Shown: in pieces, positions 1 through 6,337 of the stretch
Layout: every line of letters starts with the position of its first letter
How positions within the stretch are numbered: position 1 is the first letter of the stretch
Source of the DNA: Porphyrobacter sp.
GTDB lineage: Bacteria; Pseudomonadota; Alphaproteobacteria; Sphingomonadales; Sphingomonadaceae
DNA: 14,691 nucleotides
Reading direction: 5' to 3'
NCBI GenBank assembly: GCA_018991295.1
Contig: JAGKSZ010000048.1
Coordinates: forward strand, 1 to 14,691
Notes under the pieces: generated by a model
Told to the model about the DNA's origin: nothing
Database searches by the model: none
The model's input: the letters and a program-made list of their open reading frames with translations, nothing else
Translations under genes and position numbers: made by a program

Positions 1-1361
1 TCGAATATGTCTCGGCCAACCCCACAGGGCCGATGCACATGGGCCATTGCCGGGGCGCGGTGGTGGGCGATGCGTTGGCCGGGCTGCTCGAATTTGCAGG
101 CCACAAGGTCACACGCGAATATTACGTCAATGATGCGGGCGCGCAGGTCGATGTCCTCGCCCGCTCGGTGCACCTGCGGTATCGCGAGGCGCTCGGGGCC
201 GAAATCACCATCCCCGAAGGCCTCTATCCCGGCGAATACCTGAAGCCTGTGGGCGAGGCGCTGGCGGCCGAGTTCGGCGATCAATACGCCGCCGCCCCCG
301 AAGCCGAATGGCTGATCCTGTTCCGCACCCGCGCTGTTGCCGCAATGATGGACATGATCCGCGCCGATCTGGCCACGCTCGGCATCAAGCACGATCTGTT
401 CTCTTCCGAGGCCGAATTGCAGGCTTCGGGCAAGGTCGATGCCGCCGAACAATGGCTGCGCGCCCATGATCTGGTCTATGACGGCGTTCTGGAAGCCCCC
501 AAGGGCAAGGCCCCGCCCGAAGACTGGGAGCCGGTATCACTCCCGCTGTTCCGCTCGACGAAGTTCGGGGATGATCAGGACCGCCCGATCAAGAAGTCGA
601 ACGGTGCGTGGACCTATTTCGGTGCGGACCTCGCCTACCACTTCCAGAAGGCGCAATCGGCCGATGCGCTGGTGGACATCTGGGGCGCGGACCATGCGGG
701 CACGGTCAAGCGGATCAAGGCGGCGGTTGCCGCGCTGACGAGTGCCGATGGCGCGGCGCCCAAGCCCTTCGAGGTCAAGCTGGTCCAGATGGTGCAGCTG
801 ATGAAGGGCGGCCAGCCCTTCAAGATGTCGAAGCGCGCCGGCAATTTCGTGACGCTGGCCGATGTCGTGGAGATGGTCGGCAAGGATGTGGTGCGCTTCA
901 CCATGCTCACCCGCAAGCCCGATGCGCAGATGGATTTCGACTTCGACAAGGTGGTCGAAGCCTCCAAGGACAATCCGGTGTTCTATGTGCAATATGCCCA
1001 TGCGCGCATCCGCTCGACGCTGCGCAAGGCGGCGGACATGGGGCTGACCCCGTCCGATGGCGCGCTCGATCGGCTCGGGGCCGAGGAGCTGGCGCTGGTG
1101 GCGCGGGCGGCACAATTCCCCCGCGAGATCGAGGCGGCAGCACGTGCGCGCGAACCGCACCGGATTGCCTTCTACCTCTATGATCTGGCGGCTGACCTCC
1201 ATTCCTACTGGAATCTCGGCAATGATCGGCCCGAAAAGCGGTTCATCGTGGAACAGGACGAAGCTGTGACAGGCGCAAGGCTTTTCCTCGCAGGCGCGAT
1301 CGGGCAAGTGATCAAGGGTGGCCTCGGCGTGCTCGGCGTCGAGGCAGTTGAAAGCATGTAA
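1..1361 (+). CDS. argS: Arginine--tRNA ligase (ArgRS), 5'-truncated by window start
   Basis: Class I aminoacyl-tRNA synthetase that charges tRNA-Arg in the cytoplasm. The reading frame is already open at base 3, and the first residues (EYVSANPTGPMHMGHCRG) are the catalytic Rossmann-fold region. The true start therefore lies upstream, and the ATG codons at 33 and 39 are internal. The HIGH signature appears as HMGH at 36-47 and the KMSKR loop as KMSKRAG at 822-842. The C-terminal DALR anticodon-binding domain is visible (NPVFYVQYAHARIRSTLRKA, then a helix ending SYWNLGNDRPEKRFI). The stop is TAA at 1359-1361. About 453 residues are present, so roughly the first 120 of a normal alphaproteobacterial ArgRS are missing. 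The next gene starts 28 bases later, suggesting co-transcription. Identity is very secure from the motifs. Confidence 0.97.
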   Translation, partial: EYVSANPTGPMHMGHCRGAVVGDALAGLLEFAGHKVTREYYVNDAGAQVDVLARSVHLRYREALGAEITIPEGLYPGEYLKPVGEALAAEFGDQYAAAPEAEWLILFRTRAVAAMMDMIRADLATLGIKHDLFSSEAELQASGKVDAAEQWLRAHDLVYDGVLEAPKGKAPPEDWEPVSLPLFRSTKFGDDQDRPIKKSNGAWTYFGADLAYHFQKAQSADALVDIWGADHAGTVKRIKAAVAALTSADGAAPKPFEVKLVQMVQLMKGGQPFKMSKRAGNFVTLADVVEMVGKDVVRFTMLTRKPDAQMDFDFDKVVEASKDNPVFYVQYAHARIRSTLRKAADMGLTPSDGALDRLGAEELALVARAAQFPREIEAAARAREPHRIAFYLYDLAADLHSYWNLGNDRPEKRFIVEQDEAVTGARLFLAGAIGQVIKGGLGVLGVEAVESM

Positions 1362-1389
1362 GTTTGGCCTTGGGGGGCCGGGTACCGTG

Positions 1390-2133
1390 ATGGTCGATGC
1401 GGAATATGAAGAGCTGAACGAAGGCGGCGAGGGGCTGGGCAATGAGCTGGGCCTTACCGATACCGACAGCCTGCCGTGGCTCGAATCCGACGAGGACGAC
1501 GAGGAAGCGGGCGGGATCGACACCAGCCAGATCATGCTGTTTGCCGCAGGGCTGGTGGCGCTGCTTGGCACGGTGGTGGGCGGCGTGTGGTGGGTCTCCA
1601 ACCGCACCGCTGGCGCCGAAGCGGTGGCCGATGGCAGCGTGATCGCTGCGCCTGAAGGCCCGATCAAGCAGCGCCCTGATGATCCGGGCGGCAAGACTTT
1701 CGCTGGTACCGGCAGTGTGGCCCCGGTGGTGGGCGAGGGCGGCTCGCGCCCTGCCGTCGTAGCCGATGCACCGCTGCCGCCGCTTCCGGGCGGAACCCCC
1801 GGTGCCAAGCCTGCTCCCGCGCCCGCCGCGCCTGTGGCCGGGGCGGGCAAGCCCGTGCCCGCCGCCTCACCCTCTGCAGCGCCTGCTGCCGCACCAGCCC
1901 CCGGCACCGGCGTGCAGCTCGCAGCCTACGGGACCCGGGCCCGCGCCGAACAGGGCTGGGTCGATGCCCAGCGCCGCACCGACAAGCTTTCGGGCGTGAA
2001 ATACCGTATCGTTGAAGGCAAGGTCGATATCGGCACGGTCTATCGTTTGCAGGCCGTGGCAGGCAGCCGCGCCGAGGCGGACAGCCTGTGCCGCGCGCTC
2101 AAGGCCGATGGGGTCGATTGTCAGGTCAAATAG
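1390..2133 (+). CDS. Single-pass inner-membrane protein with C-terminal SPOR (peptidoglycan-binding) domain
   Basis: 247 residues. An acidic N-terminal cytoplasmic part (residues 1-47, with a D/E cluster near 32-39) precedes one transmembrane helix at about 48-70 (ends GGVWWVSN). A long Ala/Pro/Gly-rich periplasmic linker (about 80-172) leads to a SPOR domain at about 173-247 (starts GVQLAAYGTRARAEQGW, ends GVDCQVK). SPOR domains bind glycan strands stripped of stem peptides and usually bring proteins to the division septum. The layout resembles FtsN in general form but shows no specific FtsN signature, so no symbol is given. The ATG at 1390 was chosen because conservation-like sequence begins there; a GTG at 1387 and an ATG at 1318 inside argS are in frame but less likely. 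It sits between argS and nagZ, a recurring alphaproteobacterial arrangement. Confidence 0.9.
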   Translation: MVDAEYEELNEGGEGLGNELGLTDTDSLPWLESDEDDEEAGGIDTSQIMLFAAGLVALLGTVVGGVWWVSNRTAGAEAVADGSVIAAPEGPIKQRPDDPGGKTFAGTGSVAPVVGEGGSRPAVVADAPLPPLPGGTPGAKPAPAPAAPVAGAGKPVPAASPSAAPAAAPAPGTGVQLAAYGTRARAEQGWVDAQRRTDKLSGVKYRIVEGKVDIGTVYRLQAVAGSRAEADSLCRALKADGVDCQVK

Positions 2134-2224
2134 GGGCGAAATAGGTGGGGATTGGGTGGGCCCAGACCCCGCCTTGACCCCCTCCAGCCCTTGCCTGACA
2201 CCCCTCAGGGTGCGACTTTAGGGC

Positions 2225-3247
2225 ATGATTCCGGCAATCTTCGGCCTGTCCGGCCCCGTTCTGACCGCCGACGAGCGCGCCTTCTTCCGCGATTGCGATC
2301 CGGCGGGCTATATCCTGTTCGGGCGCAATTGCGTGGACCCTGCGCAGCTGCGCGCCCTGACCGACGATTTGCGCGGGTTGCATGGGCGGGATCGTCTGCT
2401 GGTCTCGATCGATCAGGAAGGCGGCCGCGTGGCGCGCTTGCGTCCGCCGCATTGGGCAGCCTATCCCGCGGGTGAGGCCTTTGAAAAGCTTTATGAAATT
2501 GCTCCTGCCAGTGCGATTGAGGCCGCCCGTGCCAATGCCACTGCGATGGCGCTGGAGCTTTCGGCCATGGGCATTACGGTCGATTATCACCCTCCGCTCG
2601 ACCTGCGCGTGCCGGGTGCGCATGATGTGATCGGGGACCGCGCTTTCGGCAGCGATCCGATGGCGGTGGCAGCGATCGGCCGCGCGGTGCTCGAAGGGCT
2701 GGCGGCAGGCGGGGTCACGGGGGGCGTCAAGCATATGCCCGGCCACGGCAGGACCGATGTCGATACCCACAAGGCGCTCCCCACGGTGACAGCTTCGGCG
2801 GCGACGCTTGAGGCCGATATCGCCCCTTTTTGCACTCTTAATCAGGCGCTTATCGGCATGACCGGGCATCTGGTCTTTACCGCATGGGATGCCGAAAACC
2901 CCGCTACGCTGTCAGAAACCGTGATCCGCGATGTGATCCGCAGGCGCATCGGCTTCGATGGCCTGTTGCTCACCGATGATATCGACATGGAGGCACTCGG
3001 CGGTGCGATCCCCGAGCGGGCGGCCCGCGCGCAGGCGGCAGGGTGCGACATCATCCTTAACTGCTGGGCGAAGATGGACGACATGCAGGGCATCTGCGAA
3101 GCGCTCGCGCCGATGTCCGACACCACCGCCGCGCGGCTGGACCGGGCGCTGGCAGATACCCGGATTGCTTCATCCATTGCGCCGCAAGCGTATGAAATGC
3201 TTGCAAAACGCGATGCATTGCTGGCCCTTGTGCAGGCCTCTGCATGA
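2225..3247 (+). CDS. nagZ: Beta-N-acetylhexosaminidase NagZ (glycoside hydrolase family 3)
   Basis: Cytoplasmic peptidoglycan-recycling enzyme that removes the non-reducing GlcNAc from GlcNAc-anhydroMurNAc-peptides. At 340 residues it is the normal single-domain NagZ length and has no signal peptide. The GH3 signature KHMPGHGRTDVDTHKALP is at residues 169-186 and supplies the Asp-His pair (D180/H182) that serves as general acid/base in this family. LLLTDDIDMEAL at about 247-258 supplies the nucleophile, most likely D251. IDQEGGRVARL at 62-72 is the conserved substrate-site loop. The ATG at 2225 has only a weak, very close AGGG before it. The stop overlaps the scpA start as ATGA (3244-3247), indicating translational coupling. 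By analogy with other Gram-negatives it could influence beta-lactamase induction, but nothing here shows such a regulator. Confidence 0.96.
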   Translation: MIPAIFGLSGPVLTADERAFFRDCDPAGYILFGRNCVDPAQLRALTDDLRGLHGRDRLLVSIDQEGGRVARLRPPHWAAYPAGEAFEKLYEIAPASAIEAARANATAMALELSAMGITVDYHPPLDLRVPGAHDVIGDRAFGSDPMAVAAIGRAVLEGLAAGGVTGGVKHMPGHGRTDVDTHKALPTVTASAATLEADIAPFCTLNQALIGMTGHLVFTAWDAENPATLSETVIRDVIRRRIGFDGLLLTDDIDMEALGGAIPERAARAQAAGCDIILNCWAKMDDMQGICEALAPMSDTTAARLDRALADTRIASSIAPQAYEMLAKRDALLALVQASA

Positions 3248-4029
3248 ACACGCCCGATCAGCCGTTCATGTTCCCCGAGAGCGCAGGCAAGCCCGATGCC
3301 GATGCGCTCTATCTCGAACTCGATGGCTGGGAAGGCCCGCTTGACCTGCTGCTCGATCTGGCGCGGCGGCAGAAGGTTGATTTGCGGCAGATTTCGATCC
3401 TCGCGCTGGTCGACCAATACCTCAGTTACATCGAGCGAGCGGGCGCGATGAAGCTGGAACTGGCCGCCGATTACCTGGTGATGGCGGCCTGGCTCGCCTA
3501 TCTCAAATCGGCGATGCTGCTGCCCAAGGCCGAGCAGGAGGACCCTTCGCCGGAAGAACTCGCGATGCGCCTGCAACTGCGGCTTCAGCGCCTTGGCGCA
3601 ATGCGCGAGGCCGCGGCACGGCTGATGGGCCGTGACCGCATTGGGCGCGATGTGTTTCTGCGGGGGTGTCCGGAGGGCCTGCGAACGGACCGCAAGACCG
3701 TGTGGCGCAGCGACCTGTTCAGCCTTATTCAGGCCTATGGACAGGTCAAGGCGCGCACCGCCCCGCGCATCTATCATGTCGCCAACCGCCCGGTGATGAC
3801 ACTCGATTCCGCGCTCGAACGGGTGTCTTCGATGCTTGGTGTGACGCTGGAATGGATGGAAATCAGGGACTTCCTGCCACCCCACGCCTCGCCCGCGCTG
3901 CGGCGTTCGGCGCTCGCGTCCAGCTTTGTGGCGGCGCTGGAGCTGACCAAGCGGGGCAAGGCCGAGCTGGAACAGGACAGCGCCTTTGCCCCATTGCGCA
4001 TCCGCCGCCTCAGGGATGCAGCCGCATGA
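3244..4029 (+). CDS. scpA: Segregation and condensation protein A (kleisin subunit of SMC complex)
   Basis: ScpA bridges the SMC heads and binds ScpB in the bacterial condensin that compacts and separates sister chromosomes. The protein has 261 residues. The diagnostic N-terminal motif ELDGWEGPLDLLLDLARRQK at about 25-44 is followed by VDLRQISILALVDQYLSYI, the family's conserved helix pair. The middle holds the AADYLVMAAWLAYLKSAMLLP segment typical of ScpA. The C-terminal part (LELTKRGKAELEQDSAFAPLRIRR) matches the winged-helix domain that contacts SMC. Its ATG overlaps the nagZ stop by four bases, and its TGA overlaps the scpB start in the same way, so the three are probably translated in a coupled manner. 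No strong Shine-Dalgarno is visible. Confidence 0.96.
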   Translation: MNTPDQPFMFPESAGKPDADALYLELDGWEGPLDLLLDLARRQKVDLRQISILALVDQYLSYIERAGAMKLELAADYLVMAAWLAYLKSAMLLPKAEQEDPSPEELAMRLQLRLQRLGAMREAAARLMGRDRIGRDVFLRGCPEGLRTDRKTVWRSDLFSLIQAYGQVKARTAPRIYHVANRPVMTLDSALERVSSMLGVTLEWMEIRDFLPPHASPALRRSALASSFVAALELTKRGKAELEQDSAFAPLRIRRLRDAAA

Positions 4030-4682
4030 GCCCCGATCCCACTGACGAGCCGGGTACGCTCGAACGCGCTCTCGAGGCAACGCTGTTTGCTGCCGAGGAA
4101 CCGATGAGCGTCGAGGCGCTTGCCGGGCATCTGGGCGGGCTGGCGCATGGCGATGTGCGCGAGGCGCTGGGCCTAATCGAAGCGCGCTATCGAGCGCGCG
4201 GGGTGCATCTGGTGGAGCGCGCCGGGCGCTGGCATTTCGAAACTGCGCCCGATCTGGCCCACCTGTTGCGCCGCGAGAAGGAGCAGGTCCGCCGCCTCAG
4301 CCGCGCTGCCACCGAAGTGCTGGCGATCATCGCCTATCACGAACCCGTCAGCCGCGCGGAAATCGAATCGATCCGCGGCGTGCAGACCAGCGCGGGGACG
4401 CTGGATGTGTTGATGGAGGCAGGCTGGGTGAAGCCCGCCGGTCGCCGCGAGGTGCCGGGCCGTCCGGTGATCTACGCCACAACGCCTGATTTCCTTGACC
4501 ACTTCGGCCTTGCCAGCCGCCGCGATCTGCCCGGCATAGATGAATTGCGCGCCGCAGGCTTGCTCGATCCTGTCGATGAGGCGATGGAGTCCGCGCTTTA
4601 TGGATCGGGGCGCTTCGATCAGGACGATGAGCCCGATGAGCAGCAATCCGACGAAGACGATACCGCGCACGACGAGGGTTGA
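4026..4682 (+). CDS. scpB: Segregation and condensation protein B
   Basis: Partner of ScpA; a dimer of winged-helix proteins that binds the central part of the kleisin in the SMC complex. The open frame extends upstream to 3666 inside scpA, but the ATG at 4026, overlapping the scpA TGA as ATGA, gives a normal ScpB N-terminus (MSPDPTDEPGTLERALEATL) and 218 residues. Conserved features are LFAAEEPMSVEAL (first winged helix), LSRAATEVLAIIAYHEPVSR followed by AEIESIRGV (the most conserved part of the family), and RPVIYATTPDFLDHFGL near residue 155. The last ~25 residues form a very acidic D/E-rich tail after YGSGRF, probably disordered. Two bases after the stop a 90-base gap leads to tatA. Confidence 0.95.
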   Translation: MSPDPTDEPGTLERALEATLFAAEEPMSVEALAGHLGGLAHGDVREALGLIEARYRARGVHLVERAGRWHFETAPDLAHLLRREKEQVRRLSRAATEVLAIIAYHEPVSRAEIESIRGVQTSAGTLDVLMEAGWVKPAGRREVPGRPVIYATTPDFLDHFGLASRRDLPGIDELRAAGLLDPVDEAMESALYGSGRFDQDDEPDEQQSDEDDTAHDEG

Positions 4683-4736
4683 ACGCCGCGAACGCGCCAT
4701 TCTTAGACCCGGGTGGCATCCGCGTGACAAGCCGCT

Positions 4737-4742
4737 TATATA
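4737..4742 (+). promoter_or_regulatory. Weak candidate -10 element upstream of tatA
   Basis: The 90-base scpB-tatA gap contains one AT-rich hexamer, TATATA, 31 bases before the tatA ATG, in otherwise GC-rich DNA. No good -35 lies 16-18 bases upstream; GTGACA at 4724-4729 resembles -35 but is only 7 bases away. An internal promoter for tatABC is possible but unproven; co-transcription from nagZ-scpAB is the alternative. Confidence 0.2.
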
Positions 4743-4772
4743 GCGCCCAGTCCTTAACGTGAGTCTCGCCCC

Positions 4773-5009
4773 ATGAACGTCGGTCCCTGGCAAATCCTTA
4801 TCGTCGCCCTCGTTATCCTCGTCCTGTTCGGGCGTGGCCGCATCTCGGAAATGATGGGCGATTTCGGCAAGGGCATTTCCAGCTTCAAGAAGGGCATGAG
4901 CGAGACTGACGAGCCCGCTTCCAAGGCCCGGATCGAGCCGCCCGCCGCCGCACCTGCACCGGCTGAAGCCCCGGCCCCTGTGGAAAAGAACGACAGCACC
5001 AGCGCCTGA
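4773..5009 (+). CDS. tatA: Sec-independent protein translocase subunit TatA
   Basis: Pore or membrane-weakening component of the twin-arginine translocase in the inner membrane, which exports folded proteins with RR signal peptides. 78 residues, normal for TatA. One short N-terminal transmembrane helix at about 5-18 (WQILIVALVILVL) ends in the F19-G20 hinge. An amphipathic helix along the membrane follows (RISEMMGDFGKGISSFKKGM, 23-42), with the FKKGM end typical of alphaproteobacterial TatA. The tail (about 54-78) is Pro/Ala-rich and likely unstructured. Polar Q7 near the helix start matches the family's usual polar residue. No clear Shine-Dalgarno precedes the ATG. It is the first of a tatA-tatB-tatC set, 37 bases before tatB. 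Confidence 0.95.
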   Translation: MNVGPWQILIVALVILVLFGRGRISEMMGDFGKGISSFKKGMSETDEPASKARIEPPAAAPAPAEAPAPVEKNDSTSA

Positions 5010-5020
5010 TCCGCGCCTGC

Positions 5021-5027
5021 AAGGAGG
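5021..5027 (+). promoter_or_regulatory. Perfect Shine-Dalgarno placed far from the tatB start
   Basis: AAGGAGG matches the anti-Shine-Dalgarno core exactly but ends 19 bases before the tatB ATG at 5047, too far for normal initiation. No start codon in any frame lies at a standard distance. The gap is partly taken up by a short hairpin (see the next entry), which could bring the effective spacing to about 7 bases. Confidence 0.6.
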
Positions 5028-5039
5028 CGGCCGGGCCGC
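5027..5039 (+). other. Short GC hairpin between the Shine-Dalgarno and the tatB start
   Basis: GCGGC (5027-5031) pairs with GCCGC (5035-5039) around the 3-base loop CGG. It begins on the last G of the AAGGAGG motif and ends 7 bases before the ATG. Folding would pull the ribosome-binding site towards the start codon. Pairing is seen in the sequence; the function is inference. Confidence 0.45.
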
Positions 5040-5046
5040 ATTATCC

Positions 5047-5421
5047 ATGTTCGACATCGGCGCATCGGAACTGCTCGTCATCATCATCGTCGCGGTGGTG
5101 GTGATCGGGCCCAAGGACCTGCCGCTGGCCATGCGCACTGCGGGGCGCTGGATCGGCAAGATGCGGCGCGTTTCGGCCCATTTCCGTTCAGGCATCGATA
5201 CGATGGTGCGCGAGGCTGAACTGGAGGAAATGGAAAAGAAGTGGAAGGCGCAGAACGAGGAAATCATGCGTCGTTCCGCTGCTTTAACCGAAGCTGAGGC
5301 GGGCGCCCCGGTAATGACGGGGCCGCCACCGGCCGCCCCGCCAGCGGGCGAAACATCTGCTGAGCCTGTCGCGCAGCTTCCGCTTCCCGAACCTGAGCCG
5401 AAGGGGCCGGCCAGTGTTTGA
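5047..5421 (+). CDS. tatB: Sec-independent protein translocase subunit TatB
   Basis: TatB pairs with TatC to form the receptor for twin-arginine signal peptides. 124 residues, on the short side (E. coli TatB has 171). The N-terminus is diagnostic: MFDIGASELLVIIIVAVVVI, with the conserved membrane-buried E8, then the hinge G21-P22 and DLPLAMRTAGRWIGKMRR. An amphipathic and probably helical charged stretch runs to about residue 80 (REAELEEMEKKWKAQNEE). The remainder is a Pro/Ala/Glu-rich tail. The last eight bases overlap the tatC start, so translation of the two is likely coupled. TatA and TatB are told apart by the E8 residue and the MFDIG start. Confidence 0.95.
   Translation: MFDIGASELLVIIIVAVVVIGPKDLPLAMRTAGRWIGKMRRVSAHFRSGIDTMVREAELEEMEKKWKAQNEEIMRRSAALTEAEAGAPVMTGPPPAAPPAGETSAEPVAQLPLPEPEPKGPASV
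5401..5406 (+). promoter_or_regulatory. Shine-Dalgarno supporting the GTG start of tatC
   Basis: AAGGGG lies inside the 3' end of tatB, 7 bases before the GTG at 5414. This good spacing, and the lack of an ATG near the expected N-terminus, decide the unusual start codon. Confidence 0.55.
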
Positions 5422-6223
5422 GATCAAAGATCTCGACGAAACCCGCGCTCCGCTGCTCGAGCACCTGATCGAGCTGCGCACCCGCGTCATTCGTGCGCTG
5501 CTGGCGCTGACGATCGGATTCTTCATCTGCCTGTACTTTGCAGACGACATTCTCGGCCTGCTGGTTCTCCCGCTCAAGCGGGCCTTTCCCGATGGGGAGG
5601 GGCAGCTGATCTTCACCCAGCTGCCTGAGGTGTTCTTTGTCGAACTCAAGGTCGCGCTGTTCGGCGGCTTTGTCGTGAGCTTTCCGGTGATCGCCAACCA
5701 GCTGTGGGCCTTTGTCGCGCCGGGCCTTTATGCGCGCGAAAAGAAAGCGTTTCTGCCATTTCTGGTCGCAACCCCAGTGCTGTTCACCGCAGGGGCGGCG
5801 CTTGCCTATTTCGTGGTGATGCCGACCGCCTTCACCTTCTTCCTCGGCTATGGCGGCGAGACCGGGGGGCTCAAGGTTCAGGCCCTGCCGAGCGCGGGCG
5901 ACTACCTTGGCTTGGTCATGCAATTCATTTTGGCCTTCGGGATGACGTTCCTGTTGCCGGTCCTGCTGCTGCTGCTCCACCGTGCAGGGATCATCACCCG
6001 CGCCCAGATGGCAGGCGCACGACGTTACGTCATTGTCGGGATCTTTGCGCTAGCGGCTGTCGTGACGCCGCCGGATCCGGGATCGCAGATCATCCTTGCC
6101 TTGCCATTGCTGCTGCTGTTCGAAGCTTCGCTGCTGCTGATGCGCTTTCAGGAAAGGGCCGTGGAGAGCGACAAGGCCGCGCGCGAGGCTGAGCTGGCCG
6201 CAGAGAAGGTTGCGGCGGAGTAA
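5414..6223 (+). CDS. tatC: Sec-independent protein translocase subunit TatC
   Basis: Multi-spanning inner-membrane core of the Tat translocase that binds the twin-arginine signal. GTG start, 269 residues, six predicted membrane helices at about 28-48, 76-96, 115-137, 165-189, 205-220 and 225-243. Conserved sites visible: EHLIELRTR at 16-24 (E20 and R22 correspond to the E. coli signal-recognition residues E15/R17), QLWAFVAPGLYAREK at 96-110 (E109 matches E. coli E103), and TPPDPGSQ at 218-225. The position matching E. coli E170 in TM5, usually Glu or Gln, appears to be Leu here (FGMTFLLPV). The C-terminus is a charged cytoplasmic tail with repeated E/A. It overlaps tatB by eight bases and is followed by a terminator-like hairpin, so it probably ends the operon. 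Confidence 0.96.
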   Translation: MFEIKDLDETRAPLLEHLIELRTRVIRALLALTIGFFICLYFADDILGLLVLPLKRAFPDGEGQLIFTQLPEVFFVELKVALFGGFVVSFPVIANQLWAFVAPGLYAREKKAFLPFLVATPVLFTAGAALAYFVVMPTAFTFFLGYGGETGGLKVQALPSAGDYLGLVMQFILAFGMTFLLPVLLLLLHRAGIITRAQMAGARRYVIVGIFALAAVVTPPDPGSQIILALPLLLLFEASLLLMRFQERAVESDKAAREAELAAEKVAAE

Positions 6224-6252
6224 TTGAAACTACCGTTCGCCCCGGGCTGGTC

Positions 6253-6268
6253 GAAGCGCGATCGCTTC
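6253..6268 (+). terminator. Putative terminator hairpin after tatC
   Basis: GAAGCG (6253-6258) pairs perfectly with CGCTTC (6263-6268) around the loop CGAT, 29 bases after the tatC stop. It is followed by TTCCGTGT, a weak T-rich tail. The stem is short, so termination may be incomplete. Confidence 0.45.
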
Positions 6269-6293
6269 TTCCGTGTCTGTGATCCCCCGAGGA

Positions 6294-6308
6294 AAAGCGC
6301 AGCGCTTT
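6294..6308 (-). terminator. Putative terminator hairpin after the amidohydrolase gene
   Basis: Read on the minus strand, AAAGCG pairs with CGCTTT around the loop CTG and is followed by one further T and CC, 29 bases past the amidohydrolase stop. Together with the hairpin at 6253-6268 it forms a pair of facing terminators in the convergent gap. Confidence 0.45.
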
Positions 6309-6337
6309 GACAGGCTTGGCACGAGTGGTTGTGAGGC

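Noticed and set aside
33..1361. Complete argS starting at the ATG at 33
   Set aside because: The ATG at 33 lies just before the HIGH motif; the frame is open to the window edge and the catalytic fold would be cut.
537..1907. Long minus-strand ORF across argS and the SPOR gene
   Set aside because: Low-complexity Ala/Pro/Ser/Arg/His-rich protein without family motifs, fully antisense to two secure genes; a by-product of GC-rich codon use.
1780..1910. Ala/Pro/Gly repeats in the SPOR protein as a tandem DNA repeat
   Set aside because: Low-complexity linker coding sequence without a regular period; typical of periplasmic linkers in GC-rich genomes.
2199..2212. Hairpin CACCC-CTCA-GGGTG before nagZ as a terminator or riboswitch
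   Set aside because: Only five base pairs, no T tract, no conserved riboswitch features and within an apparent operon; likely chance.
2842..4080. 412-codon minus-strand ORF across nagZ and scpA
   Set aside because: No recognisable domain, rich in Arg, His and Gln as expected from reading GC-biased codons backwards, and covers verified genes.
4173..5267. 364-codon minus-strand ORF across scpB, tatA and tatB
   Set aside because: Antisense to three genes with clear family motifs; the hydrophobic parts are mirrored Tat helices and tails.
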